IMG/VR virus record: IMGVR_UViG_3300035181_000718
Location: 1-36,741 of that record
Source of the DNA: a virus
Strand: one strand, 5' to 3'
DNA length: 36,741 bases
The notes beneath the pieces are model-generated. The model worked only from the letters and a program-made list of their open reading frames with translations, was not told the origin of the DNA and made no database searches. The position numbers and the translations under genes were made by a program. Positions 12,054 through 21,561 of this stretch are shown piece after piece; position 1 is the first letter of the stretch; each line of letters opens with the position of its first letter.

Positions 12054-14152
12054 TGGGATTCCATAAGTTAGTCAATACTGCACAGTTCTCTTATACAGCC
12101 CGTGATTTCAAAAAACAGGGAGACAAGTATTGCCTGGCTCCTATAGGAAGCCGGGAGTGGACAGAATGGTGGGATGAGGAAGAACATCGGTGTGCTGAAG
12201 GTTACAGTATTGGAGATCTTTGGATACCCGGCAGAATGTATCACTACCTAAACTTCTCTCCTATCATGAAGGTAGACGATGCAGTGGCCATGGCTATGTA
12301 CAGGGAAGGAAGAAGTAAGAAGGATGGTAAACTCAGTCGTACTGTGAGTGATCGTATCATGGGCTTTCCTAGATTCTATGAGATAGATTATGAGTGGTAC
12401 AACTTCAAACACATCGCCTGGAACGGCGGAGAATTCATGGGAATTCAGTCTCCCGGCGCTAAGCACGTCTGCTGTGGGAAGACAAGAGGAGCCGGCTTCT
12501 CTTACAAAGAGGCCCAGGATGGAGTGTACAATTTCACCTTCATTGATGGTTCCAAGAGTTACTATTTTGCAGGACTGGAACAGTACTTGACAACAGATGG
12601 TATCCTCAATAAGGTACAGCCCATGTTGGATTTCATCAATGACAACTGTATTGAATGGAAGAAGAACAGGCAGAAGAAAAGTACACTTCTGCATCAGAAA
12701 GCATCCTATGTTGATAGTATGGGAGTTGAACGTGGTAGTTTCAGTGAGATCATAGGACTGAGCATTGATGATCCGGAAAAGACCAGAGGAAAGCGTGGAC
12801 GTAAGATTGTATTTGAAGAGGCTGGTTCATTCAAGAACCTGAAGAAAGCGCTGAATGTATGCCGCGGTTCTATACAAGATGGAGACATCACTGTGGGACA
12901 GATCAGTGTGTTTGGTACCGGCGGTGAAGAAGGTACAAGTATTGAAGGACTGGAAGACATTTTCTATGATCCGGATAGTTTTGATATGCTGGCATTCCCC
13001 AACGTGTGGGAGAAAGGTTATGAGGGAACTACCTGTGGCTACTTTGTCCCTGTATGGAGAACCAAGAGTTCTTTCATGGATGAAGAGGGTAACGTGGATA
13101 TTGTTGGCGCCATTGACTCTGAGAAGATCATTCGCCGGCAGAAAAAGAAAGCCAAAGATCCCAAAGTACTCGATGGACACAAGGCTGAGTACCCATTTAA
13201 ACCTGGAGAAATGTTCAAACGTCTCTCCAAGAATATGTTTGACATCGCTGAAGTGGATGCCCAGATCAGGCGTGTTGAGACACAGCAGGTGATACAGGGT
13301 ATGTTACGCTACGGACAACTTAGACGTGATGAGGAACATGGAGTCATACTGGTACCCCAAGCAAAGGATGTAGCCAAGCCAGTGGACTTCTATCCCCACA
13401 CAGCCAAGGATGATCTGGAAGGATGTGTCACTATCGCGGCCCGTCCATATAAAGACATCAAGGGGCAGACTCCGGATGGTATGTACCAAATCGTAGTCGA
13501 TCCTTATTACAAGGAAGAGAGTGAAGATCTCACCTCACTGTTCTCTGTCTCTGTATGGAAGCAGTATAACATGCTGGACCCTGTAGATGAGGGACTTCCT
13601 GTAGCCTGGTATGATGCCCGGCCACAACAACTGGAGACTGCTTACAAGAATCTCTTTATGCTGAGTGATATGTACAATGCGTCTATCCAAAGTGAGATAG
13701 CCGGTGGTGGACAGGGTATAGTAGACTACGCACGTAAAACGAAGCAACTTCACAAGCTGGACTTCGAACCTGAGATGCTCGGTAACAAGGAGTACACTAC
13801 TGCTGCTCAGCAGAAAAATCGTACTATCTTCATGAATATGTCCACAGAAAAGAAACGTATGGGCCTTACCTATTTGGCCAACTGGCATACTACACAGAGA
13901 GGCTCTACTCCTGAGGGAAAACCTGTACTAAACATTCATCGTATCTACTGGCTCGGCCTGCTGAGGGAGATGAAGCGATTCAATCCGGACAAGAATGCTG
14001 ACCGTATCTCAGGTTCTATCCTAGCCATGTTCATGCTCAAGGAGAATGCTTACAAAGAAGAGAAGCGTATCCCCAAGGACAACACTTTCTTCAAGAAACC
14101 CCTCTTCGGGGGGGCACAAGCTACACAAGCTGGTACCACCTCCTACTTCTAA
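12053..14152 (+). CDS. terL: terminase large subunit
   Basis: 699 aa, the ATP-driven motor that packages DNA into the prohead through the portal. The Walker A motif is CGKTRGAGFS at about residues 141-150. Walker B is KIVFEEAG at 251-258 with Glu255/Glu256. The RNase H-like nuclease domain begins near IVVDP with Asp483, and another acidic residue lies at NADRISG (Asp649). The length is usual for crAss-like TerL. It starts by TAATG overlap with the zinc-ribbon gene and is followed at 36 bp by the portal gene. It is the most reliable marker of the genome type in the window. Confidence 0.95.
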   Translation: MGFHKLVNTAQFSYTARDFKKQGDKYCLAPIGSREWTEWWDEEEHRCAEGYSIGDLWIPGRMYHYLNFSPIMKVDDAVAMAMYREGRSKKDGKLSRTVSDRIMGFPRFYEIDYEWYNFKHIAWNGGEFMGIQSPGAKHVCCGKTRGAGFSYKEAQDGVYNFTFIDGSKSYYFAGLEQYLTTDGILNKVQPMLDFINDNCIEWKKNRQKKSTLLHQKASYVDSMGVERGSFSEIIGLSIDDPEKTRGKRGRKIVFEEAGSFKNLKKALNVCRGSIQDGDITVGQISVFGTGGEEGTSIEGLEDIFYDPDSFDMLAFPNVWEKGYEGTTCGYFVPVWRTKSSFMDEEGNVDIVGAIDSEKIIRRQKKKAKDPKVLDGHKAEYPFKPGEMFKRLSKNMFDIAEVDAQIRRVETQQVIQGMLRYGQLRRDEEHGVILVPQAKDVAKPVDFYPHTAKDDLEGCVTIAARPYKDIKGQTPDGMYQIVVDPYYKEESEDLTSLFSVSVWKQYNMLDPVDEGLPVAWYDARPQQLETAYKNLFMLSDMYNASIQSEIAGGGQGIVDYARKTKQLHKLDFEPEMLGNKEYTTAAQQKNRTIFMNMSTEKKRMGLTYLANWHTTQRGSTPEGKPVLNIHRIYWLGLLREMKRFNPDKNADRISGSILAMFMLKENAYKEEKRIPKDNTFFKKPLFGGAQATQAGTTSYF

Positions 14153-14188
14153 TCGGCTTAGTATTGGTGTTCTCATATCACCTGTACT

Positions 14189-16624
14189 ATGTCATCTAAC
14201 CAGTTACCTGAAGAAAATACCCGTGTAGCTCCCAGTGGTAAGCCATTACAGAGACTCTCATGGGCTGAAAAGACTGCAAAGAACTACGAGTGGTTTAAAC
14301 TGAATATCGACTACAGAATTGGTTTATCCAATTTCAACTTTGGCACTGCCCCCGGCAACCGGAAAGATCTGGGTATGCTCTACAGCGTGTACAATAATCA
14401 ATTCCCACTTGAGTGGTTCTCCCATATCACCGATCCGCTATCCGCTACCAATCCACAACACAAGGTTTACCCCGCTAAGGTGAGACCTACTTCCATGCTC
14501 CGTACCAACATTGATTTACTATTGGGAGAATACCCCAAGAGACCTTACGTCTACCAAGTAGTAAATATGGGCGAAGATGCCTTTAACAACTACCTGGATG
14601 GGTTGAGCAAGAAGCTGGAACAGAACATTGGTGAGCATTTCCTTGCTGCAGCACAAGCTAACATGCAAGCTGCTGGACATGATGTTCCTTCCATTCCTCA
14701 GCAGGAGGAGATACCCATGCCTGAGGAAATCAAAGATAGGTTCACTTCCGGCTACAAGGATAACCTTGCACGGAGAGGACAGAAATGGATAAAGCGTGCC
14801 ATCCGTGAGTACAACGTAAGGCAGAAGCAACTGAAGATGTTTAAAGATTGGCTGATCACTGGTCGTGTGTACAGTTACAAGAATATTGAAAATGGAAGCT
14901 TCATCTATGAGAGAGTAAGTGCTCTCGAGTTTGATTATGATAAGAGTCCCGGACTTGACTTCATTGAAGATGGTGAATGGGCCATCCGTAGACAACTGTT
15001 AAGCATCAGCGATGTGGTAGACAGATTCTATGATGAACTGAAAGATGCAGACTATGTAGACCTTGAATCCCGTACCCAGTGGGTTACTCCTTTCAGTATG
15101 TATAACTATTTGCAGGGAGATACCAAGTCAGATCAGTATAGTGGTAAGATACCCGTATACCATGTAACTTGGAAAGGAAAAAAACAGGTACTGATTGTTG
15201 AATATACCGATCCCTTCACTGGAAAGGTAGAGGAGATGGAACTTGATGAAGACACTCCTATTGATGATACAATGAAAGTTACCAAACGTATCTGGGTAAA
15301 CAGTGTGCATGAAGGATGGAGAATCGGGGACAAGATCTTCTCACGTATGCGGGAAATTCCTGTACAGCGCAATGAGATGAACAACTTCTCCCGGTGTAAG
15401 CTTCCCTACAATGGTAAGCACTACAGTGATACACATGCCGAAAACATGAGTGTACTGGAGATGGGTCTGCCGTATGCTATCATGTATATGGTAACCAACT
15501 TCCTGCTGGAGAAAACTATTGCCAAGAGCAAAGGAAAGATCGCTCTCATTGACCAGAATTCAATACCCAAAGGAGATGGCTGGGATGAAGAAAAGTTCTT
15601 CTACTACGCGGACGCACTCGGATACATGCTCATCAACCGTTCCCAGATGGGAGTTGACAAGAGCTTCAATCAATACCATACGCTGGATATGAGTCTGTTT
15701 GATCAGATCAAAGAACTCATTAATCTGCGTGATAGTTTTAAGAGAGACTGGGATGAAGTATTGGGTATCTCACCACAACGTAAGGCACAGACAAATAGTA
15801 GTGATGGACTGGGTACCACTCAAGCCAATCTCTTCCAGAGTAGCCTGATGACAGATATGATTTTCACCCTGTTTGAAGAATTCACAGAGAAAGAACTGCA
15901 AGGCTTCCTGGATTACAGTCGCTTCGTCAATGTAGATGGCATTCGTGCTATTTACAATGAAGATGACTTCGATCGTGAGCTGCTGGAGATTGACCCCAAC
16001 TCTTACTGCTCGGCAGAGCTCGGTCTATTCGTGACGCACTCTGCAGAAGAGCAACAGAACCTCAACCAGTACAAAGGACAGACGCAGGCTATGATACAGA
16101 ATGGTGTAAAGCAATCCACCATTCTGGAGATTCAGCGTGCCGATAACATAGCTGAACTAATGGGTAAACTCAAGCGCATTGAGGCTATTGAAATGCAGCA
16201 GGCGCAAGAGACCGCTCAGAATGAACAGCAGCATGAGGCCATGATTGAACAGATCAAAGAGAAGTATGCCCAGATACAGAGTGACTGCAAGATTAATGAG
16301 ATCAATGCCGAGTGGGACAGACGTGACCAGAATGCCATGGTAGTTGGGGAGTACGCCCTCGAAGCAGCAGGTGTAAGCAGTGATGCGGATGGTAACGGAA
16401 TACCCGATTCAGTTGAGATCAGTAAACGTGTGATTGCAGCACAGAAGGTACTATCTGAAGAGAAGGTAGCCTATATGGAGATCAGTCACCGTGATAAGAT
16501 ACACAAGGACAATATGAACCTGGCCGATAAACAACTGGCACTGGAGAAGGAAAAGCTAAAAAGTAAAGAGAAGACTGAAGCTATGAAACTCCAGGCTGCT
16601 AAGGCCAAGTCAACTAAGAAATAA
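14189..16624 (+). CDS. portal protein
   Basis: 811 aa. It forms the dodecameric DNA gate at one capsid vertex and docks TerL and the connector. The N-terminal half has the crAss-like portal pattern (wing region with RPTSMLRTNIDLLLGEYPKRPY, clip/stem with YNVRQKQLKMFKDWLITGRVYSYKN). The C-terminal ~170 residues are a glutamine/lysine-rich coiled coil, probably the barrel. An EF-hand-like loop DADGNGIPDSVE occurs at residues 732-743. Position directly after terL and before the scaffold-like gene is the classical order. The start uses a tactATG leader. Confidence 0.9.
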   Translation: MSSNQLPEENTRVAPSGKPLQRLSWAEKTAKNYEWFKLNIDYRIGLSNFNFGTAPGNRKDLGMLYSVYNNQFPLEWFSHITDPLSATNPQHKVYPAKVRPTSMLRTNIDLLLGEYPKRPYVYQVVNMGEDAFNNYLDGLSKKLEQNIGEHFLAAAQANMQAAGHDVPSIPQQEEIPMPEEIKDRFTSGYKDNLARRGQKWIKRAIREYNVRQKQLKMFKDWLITGRVYSYKNIENGSFIYERVSALEFDYDKSPGLDFIEDGEWAIRRQLLSISDVVDRFYDELKDADYVDLESRTQWVTPFSMYNYLQGDTKSDQYSGKIPVYHVTWKGKKQVLIVEYTDPFTGKVEEMELDEDTPIDDTMKVTKRIWVNSVHEGWRIGDKIFSRMREIPVQRNEMNNFSRCKLPYNGKHYSDTHAENMSVLEMGLPYAIMYMVTNFLLEKTIAKSKGKIALIDQNSIPKGDGWDEEKFFYYADALGYMLINRSQMGVDKSFNQYHTLDMSLFDQIKELINLRDSFKRDWDEVLGISPQRKAQTNSSDGLGTTQANLFQSSLMTDMIFTLFEEFTEKELQGFLDYSRFVNVDGIRAIYNEDDFDRELLEIDPNSYCSAELGLFVTHSAEEQQNLNQYKGQTQAMIQNGVKQSTILEIQRADNIAELMGKLKRIEAIEMQQAQETAQNEQQHEAMIEQIKEKYAQIQSDCKINEINAEWDRRDQNAMVVGEYALEAAGVSSDADGNGIPDSVEISKRVIAAQKVLSEEKVAYMEISHRDKIHKDNMNLADKQLALEKEKLKSKEKTEAMKLQAAKAKSTKK

Positions 16625-16641
16625 CTCAAACACTATACAGT

Positions 16642-17829
16642 ATGAACTACATTAAACGACACTATGATCCTTCTGCAGGAGACGGAGCAGCAGCGATACC
16701 AATGCCACCTTCACTGGCAGATTTAAGCAATCCTAATTACACACCACCGCTGGTGAAACTCGATGATGCAGCTGCTGCACAGAAGTTAACCGATGATGCT
16801 GCTGCAACTGAGGCAACTAAGAAAGCTGCTGGTGATAATCCTCCACCTGCAGATCCTGTTGATGGGCGCAATGAAGATGGTACCCTGGCTGAGGGATACA
16901 TTGAAGACGCAGATGGTAAGGCTATTAAGGACCCTACATTCAAACCAACAGACAATACAACGGATACTGTTGACGATAGTCCTGAAGCGTTCTTTGCTGA
17001 TGTGGATAAACTACATGGTAACCCAATCAAAGTTGAGTATCCTGACGGAGTTGATCCACTCACACCAGAGGGAATTTACCATAGGGACAAAGTTGTTGCA
17101 GAGCAGGCTGTGCAAAGCTTTGAGGCGTATTTGAAGAAAGCGGATCCAAGATCTTACGCATACATGCTACACAGACAAGCAGGTGGTGATGACGAGAGTT
17201 TTTACTCTTTCAAAACATTTAGCTTGCCTGAGTATAGCACATTTAAAGATAATGTTGATCTGCAAGTAACACTGTACAAGAGTTCTTTAATAAGTAAAGG
17301 TTTGGATGCTGACACAGCACAAATGGCTGTTGACAAAGCGATCAAGGATGGGGTACTTTTTGACAAAGCTGATGCTGCCTATAAGACAACAGAAGCCAGC
17401 CATGAGCATGAACTCAAACTGATCGAGGAGCAACAGCAGAAAGCTGAACAAGCTTACACTGCAAGTGTCAATGCACTGAGTCAGAAACTCAGCACCACGA
17501 TCAATGAGGGAGCAGGAATGAGAATCATCATACCTGATACTGATAAAGTAGCCTTCAATGCTTATGTAAGAGAGCACCTGGAGTATGATGGTAAAGACGG
17601 AAAGTTCCTTTTGGTTCAGAGAGTCGGAGACAATCTTACTCAACAACTGGAAAGCCTCTACCTGCTGTTCAAGAAGGGAGATCTCAGTGGTCTCATTAAG
17701 ACACAGGCACAAACTGCCCAGGTGAAAAGACTGAAGCGTGCTGTTGAGAAAACCAAAGATGATAACAAATCCGGCGCAGATGATACTGCTGGCAAGAACA
17801 AAGGATTCGTATCACTCGGAAGTCTTTAA
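16642..17829 (+). CDS. scaffold-like protein between portal and capsid
   Basis: 395 aa, acidic. The first ~120 residues are Ala/Asp/Pro-rich and probably disordered; the middle (about 150-300) is helical with a coiled coil (HEHELKLIEEQQQKAEQAY), and the C-terminus is basic (VKRLKRAVEKTKDD). These traits and its position between portal and major capsid genes are typical of assembly scaffolds, which fill the prohead and leave during maturation. I see no protease catalytic motif. Identification is by position and composition. Confidence 0.7.
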   Translation: MNYIKRHYDPSAGDGAAAIPMPPSLADLSNPNYTPPLVKLDDAAAAQKLTDDAAATEATKKAAGDNPPPADPVDGRNEDGTLAEGYIEDADGKAIKDPTFKPTDNTTDTVDDSPEAFFADVDKLHGNPIKVEYPDGVDPLTPEGIYHRDKVVAEQAVQSFEAYLKKADPRSYAYMLHRQAGGDDESFYSFKTFSLPEYSTFKDNVDLQVTLYKSSLISKGLDADTAQMAVDKAIKDGVLFDKADAAYKTTEASHEHELKLIEEQQQKAEQAYTASVNALSQKLSTTINEGAGMRIIIPDTDKVAFNAYVREHLEYDGKDGKFLLVQRVGDNLTQQLESLYLLFKKGDLSGLIKTQAQTAQVKRLKRAVEKTKDDNKSGADDTAGKNKGFVSLGSL

Positions 17830-17863
17830 GGCTTTCCGCACTATGTAAAAACCGTACCCATAT

Positions 17864-19414
17864 ATGGCACAACCTACCCCAGCCCTGAAATACAGGGTCA
17901 CCGAAGGAATCTTTGATTCCAAATCAATGCTGGATGAAACCAACTTCTACCACCAGCGTCAGGGCGCTCCATCGGAGCTTACCCGTAAACTCACCTATAT
18001 CATGGGTGACTATACAAAGAATTATCCTATTTCATTGATGACCCTCGGTGGTATTGGCTATGAAGGCAATGCTATGCAGAGAGCTGCTGTGGAATTGGAT
18101 GATGTCCAGTTCACTTATCCTGTGATGGGCCGTATTCATAAAGCTTCAATTGTAAGCTCGAATGCGTACACCACTGGTGATAAGCCTGGTATCGGAAACA
18201 ACCAGTTCAAGTTGCGCCTTACGGACAACTGGATTAAACGTTTCTTCATCATCCAGTCAGCCCGCGGTATTCAGGCTTATGTTCATTCTGATCCTGTTAT
18301 TACAGGTACTGGTGAATATGAGTACACTGTATCATTGAATGCTGCCTTGCCAACTGACTTTTGTCCTTTGACAGAGCTGGATGGTGGTAATGCATGGATT
18401 GACATTACTACCGCTGTTGCAGAGAGTGAATCCCGTACAACTGAATCTAAAATGGCCATGCCTGGTTCATTCAAGAACCAAATGGGTTTCATGCGTCATG
18501 GTTTCAGCTGGGCTGGTAATTCTGCTAACAAGGTAATGAAGATCTCAGTTAAGACAGACAAGGGTGAAACTGATGTTTGGATGGATTGGGCTATGTGGCA
18601 GTATGAAATGGAATGGCTATCTATCTGCGAACACAACTACTGGTATTCTCGTTACAACAGGGCTGCCAACGGTACCGTGGCGCTGAAAGATTTGCTTACT
18701 GGTAAAGACATCCCAACCGGATCAGGTATCCTGGAGCAAATTCAGAACAAGAGTACTTACTCTGATTTGAACTACGACTACATGGTGAGCCAAATCGGTG
18801 ACGCATTGTTTGGTCAGTCTGACACAGCAGGTATCTCTATCACATTGCATACAGGTCGTGGTGGTATGAGGGCATTCGATCGTGCTATCAAGAAAGCAGG
18901 TGGAACTATCCTGGCTAACCTTGGATCTGGCGCCGGCAACATTGCCGATAAGTTCATCTCTGGTACTGGATCACATCTGGCTTTGGGTGGATACTTCGAT
19001 CAGTTCTATCATATTGATGGATACACTGTGAAAGTGAAACACAACCCAACCTTCGACATGGGTAAAGTAGCTCTTGCACAGCAGGCAGCTGGTTACACTC
19101 ATCCGGAAACAGGGTGGCCATTAGAATCTTACCGTATGGTGTTCATTGATGACAACGATTACGATGGTCAACCAAACATCCAACACGTTGCTCAGAAAGG
19201 ACGTTCATTCCAGCATGGTGTGATCGCCGGTATGACTAACATGCCTAAGAGTCTTCAGGTAATGACTGGAAGCTTTAACATTGATAACGAAAGCAAGGCA
19301 ACTCTGCTGAGCACTGACCAGGATAAGAGCGCATACACACGCTTTAAGTCTGCAGGTATTCAGATCCTAAGAGCTAACCGTTGCTTCGACTTCCAATGCT
19401 TAGCTGGTCAGTAA
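17864..19414 (+). CDS. major capsid protein (crAss-like, HK97 fold)
   Basis: 516 aa. It carries segments I know from crAss-like major capsid proteins: an EHNYWYSRYNRAANGTVAL stretch at about residues 262-280, LLTGKDIPTGSGILEQIQN right after it, and an HTGRGGMRAFDRAIKKAG segment. The length is typical. It forms the icosahedral shell. An intrinsic terminator and an extra hairpin follow directly, so this transcript end is defined and high capsid output is plausible. It starts after a 34-bp leader rich in A and T. Confidence 0.92.
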   Translation: MAQPTPALKYRVTEGIFDSKSMLDETNFYHQRQGAPSELTRKLTYIMGDYTKNYPISLMTLGGIGYEGNAMQRAAVELDDVQFTYPVMGRIHKASIVSSNAYTTGDKPGIGNNQFKLRLTDNWIKRFFIIQSARGIQAYVHSDPVITGTGEYEYTVSLNAALPTDFCPLTELDGGNAWIDITTAVAESESRTTESKMAMPGSFKNQMGFMRHGFSWAGNSANKVMKISVKTDKGETDVWMDWAMWQYEMEWLSICEHNYWYSRYNRAANGTVALKDLLTGKDIPTGSGILEQIQNKSTYSDLNYDYMVSQIGDALFGQSDTAGISITLHTGRGGMRAFDRAIKKAGGTILANLGSGAGNIADKFISGTGSHLALGGYFDQFYHIDGYTVKVKHNPTFDMGKVALAQQAAGYTHPETGWPLESYRMVFIDDNDYDGQPNIQHVAQKGRSFQHGVIAGMTNMPKSLQVMTGSFNIDNESKATLLSTDQDKSAYTRFKSAGIQILRANRCFDFQCLAGQ

Positions 19415-19419
19415 TATAT

Positions 19420-19449
19420 TTAAGAAACTACTGTATAGAGGTTTCTTAA
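19420..19449 (+). other. 9-bp hairpin between capsid stop and terminator
   Basis: TTAAGAAAC (19420-19428) pairs with GTTTCTTAA (19441-19449), loop 12 nt containing CTACTGTATAGA. No T-run follows. It could stabilise the capsid mRNA 3' end or be part of a tandem terminator. Confidence 0.6.
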
Positions 19450-19455
19450 TCTCGA

Positions 19456-19483
19456 GAGGCCCCTTTTTAGGGGCTTCTTTTTT
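19456..19483 (+). terminator. intrinsic terminator after the major capsid gene
   Basis: GAGGCCCC (19456-19463), TTTTTA loop, GGGGCTTC (19470-19477), then six T. 8-bp stem with one G-U pair. Confidence 0.9.
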
Positions 19484-19498
19484 CACCAATCCCAGGAG

Positions 19499-19549
19499 TT
19501 GCAGTAGTTTTGAATTTCGTATTTTTACACTTAAACATACAGTAAACAA
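19499..19549 (+). promoter_or_regulatory. candidate promoter and shared leader for the connector genes
   Basis: TTG at 19499-19501, 18-bp spacer and TATTTTTA at 19520-19527 loosely resemble Bacteroidota promoter boxes. The leader CTTAAACATACAGTAAAC just before the ATG at 19550 closely matches one before the gene at 22660, the other gene that follows a strong terminator. Confidence 0.35.
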
Positions 19550-20470
19550 ATGATCTCGAGTAAGAAACACCCTAACAGTAGAATTGTAAAGCTTTACCGG
19601 AAGCCTTCCTTCATTGGAAATGCTCAACACGGCGCACCGGAATTCATGGCTATGAGCAAAAGGAGCATAGGTTCCTTTTGGGAGAATAGTTATTCCACGA
19701 CCATTGGGTCTGGTTTGAACTTCTCTGAACAGAAGCTATTATTACCAACCATTGTAGACTGTGAACCTGAGGACAGAGCATTCCGTGCCAAGGTATCAGA
19801 GTACTACTCCGCAATCAAAACAGCAGTACCATTTGATAAAGGCCGTGAGCTGGAGATCGGATTGGAAACTGATAACAATGAACCATTGAGCTCAATCAAC
19901 TTACCACTCAATCTATCTGACTATGTTACCTACCGTCATGCAAAGGCTCACCCGGAAGTAGCCGGCAGCAAGCAGGATGGTGAGAACAGTATGTTGAAAT
20001 TCTACTACATCTTTGATGCACAGGAACAGGAAGATTTCGAAGTACTGGGTAACAAGGATAAGGATGAAGCATTGGTACTTTACCTGCGTATTAAAAAGAC
20101 TCCGGAGAAAGCAGATATGCTGTTGACACTGATGGGAATTGATCCACGTACTTTCAAAGGTAAAAATGCTCAGGCATTGAAACTGGACAAGGTAAAAGTG
20201 CTGGCTGAAACCAAACCCTCAGATGTAGTGAAGATATTCAATGATAAATCATTTGATGAGATGTACACTATTCAAACTATGCTTAACACCAGTGTTCTGC
20301 AGAAGATTGGGGAACGTATCATCAACCCTGAAACAGGAACTGTACTCGGCAATGATATGCAGGAAGCAGTGTACTGGATCAAGGACAAATTAAACTCAGA
20401 ATCACTTGTGATGCTGAAGGCACGTATGCAGGAAGGACTTCAGCAAACTCCAGCTACCAGCAAAGCATAA
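19550..20470 (+). CDS. conserved virion/assembly protein (306 aa)
   Basis: 306 aa, no membrane segment or repeats. The N-terminus is basic (SSKKHPNSRIVKLYRKP), then mixed alpha/beta with the charged segment FDAQEQEDFEVLGNKDKDEALVLYLRIKK near residues 150-180. It has no strong known-domain motif. Its position after the major capsid gene and before ring/adaptor genes suggests a head-completion or capsid-associated role. It opens a new transcription unit after the capsid terminator. I do not recognise the family with confidence. Confidence 0.6.
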   Translation: MISSKKHPNSRIVKLYRKPSFIGNAQHGAPEFMAMSKRSIGSFWENSYSTTIGSGLNFSEQKLLLPTIVDCEPEDRAFRAKVSEYYSAIKTAVPFDKGRELEIGLETDNNEPLSSINLPLNLSDYVTYRHAKAHPEVAGSKQDGENSMLKFYYIFDAQEQEDFEVLGNKDKDEALVLYLRIKKTPEKADMLLTLMGIDPRTFKGKNAQALKLDKVKVLAETKPSDVVKIFNDKSFDEMYTIQTMLNTSVLQKIGERIINPETGTVLGNDMQEAVYWIKDKLNSESLVMLKARMQEGLQQTPATSKA

Positions 20471-20489
20471 CCTATAAAAACCTCTCCAG

Positions 20490-21542
20490 ATGAACATTCG
20501 CGAGCAGCACATAGAAGTGTCAATGGCTACACAGAACATAGCTTCTAACACACGTCGTAAGTTATTGCCAGATGAAATAGATTGGCTGCTGAATAAGAAT
20601 CTGGAGAGGTTTATTCAATCCAAACTCAAGTCAAAGGGCAATGGCGCATTCCAGGTAGATCAACTGGATGCAGATAGCATCCGTACCCTGCTGGTTACTA
20701 ACAGAACTATCCCAGTGACAGACTCGTTTGACTCTGATGTGTACGTGGCTTCTTTACCAGGAGACTACAGTTACCTCATATCAGATGATAGCCGTACTCT
20801 TTCTCAATGCGGAACACCACGTCCTACCCTGAAGACCATCACTGAGAGTGTACTCTCCCTTCCTCTATACAGCAGCAAGAGTACACCTAAGTATTTCAGT
20901 ACAGTAGTGATTACACTCAATGGTAACACCATCAGCCTACTGGATATTATTACCGCACAGCAAATCACGGGGTACACTGGCCTCAACTCTAAAGAGGAGA
21001 GGTATCTCATTCGTGATGTAATGCTTTGGCACATGCGTAATACACTCGGCATAATTGTATATTGGGAAAATTATAAATCTGTTTACAAGCCGCATTCTTT
21101 CATCTTCCCTGGTGGTACCATTGGAACTATCACTGTAGATGATACTACAACTGTAAATGGAATCGTCACCTCCTTATCTTACAACAGATACAGTTCTATA
21201 CTGGGAACATGGCAAGCCAACAGGCTCACTCCTGCAGACAAGATCAGTACTATGAGACGTACTGCCTTTATCAAATCATCTAATCTATCCCCAATTTCAG
21301 AAGTTTCAGGACGTGAATTGACAGTTTATGGGGATACAGGCTTCATAGTAACTGGGGTGAGTATAGACTACGTGAAAAAACCCCGTAGGATAAGTCTACT
21401 TTTATCTCAGGATTGTGAGTTACCAGAAGAGTTTCATCAAGCCATTTGTGATCTAACAGTTGAGTACTTTAAAGCTATGATAGCAGATCCAAACTGGGAG
21501 ACTAAACTGAAAGACAACATGACCCGATCCGTACCCATTTAA
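20490..21542 (+). CDS. candidate head-tail ring protein (350 aa)
   Basis: 350 aa. The fold appears mixed: an N-terminal helical segment (EIDWLLNKNLERFIQSKLKSKG), then beta-rich body, then a helical C-terminus LPEEFHQAICDLTVEYFKAMIADPNWETKLKDN. That last segment is typical of connector or adaptor proteins I recall from crAss-like genomes. The likely role is one of the stacked rings beneath the portal. Met12 (20523) is an alternative start. It sits 19 bp after its upstream neighbour. Confidence 0.6.
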   Translation: MNIREQHIEVSMATQNIASNTRRKLLPDEIDWLLNKNLERFIQSKLKSKGNGAFQVDQLDADSIRTLLVTNRTIPVTDSFDSDVYVASLPGDYSYLISDDSRTLSQCGTPRPTLKTITESVLSLPLYSSKSTPKYFSTVVITLNGNTISLLDIITAQQITGYTGLNSKEERYLIRDVMLWHMRNTLGIIVYWENYKSVYKPHSFIFPGGTIGTITVDDTTTVNGIVTSLSYNRYSSILGTWQANRLTPADKISTMRRTAFIKSSNLSPISEVSGRELTVYGDTGFIVTGVSIDYVKKPRRISLLLSQDCELPEEFHQAICDLTVEYFKAMIADPNWETKLKDNMTRSVPI

Positions 21543-21561
21543 ACTTTTAAAATTCATATTC

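Noticed and set aside
14046-14228. 60-codon frame across the terL-portal junction
   Set aside because: It overlaps the end of terL and the portal start in another frame, with no independent support.
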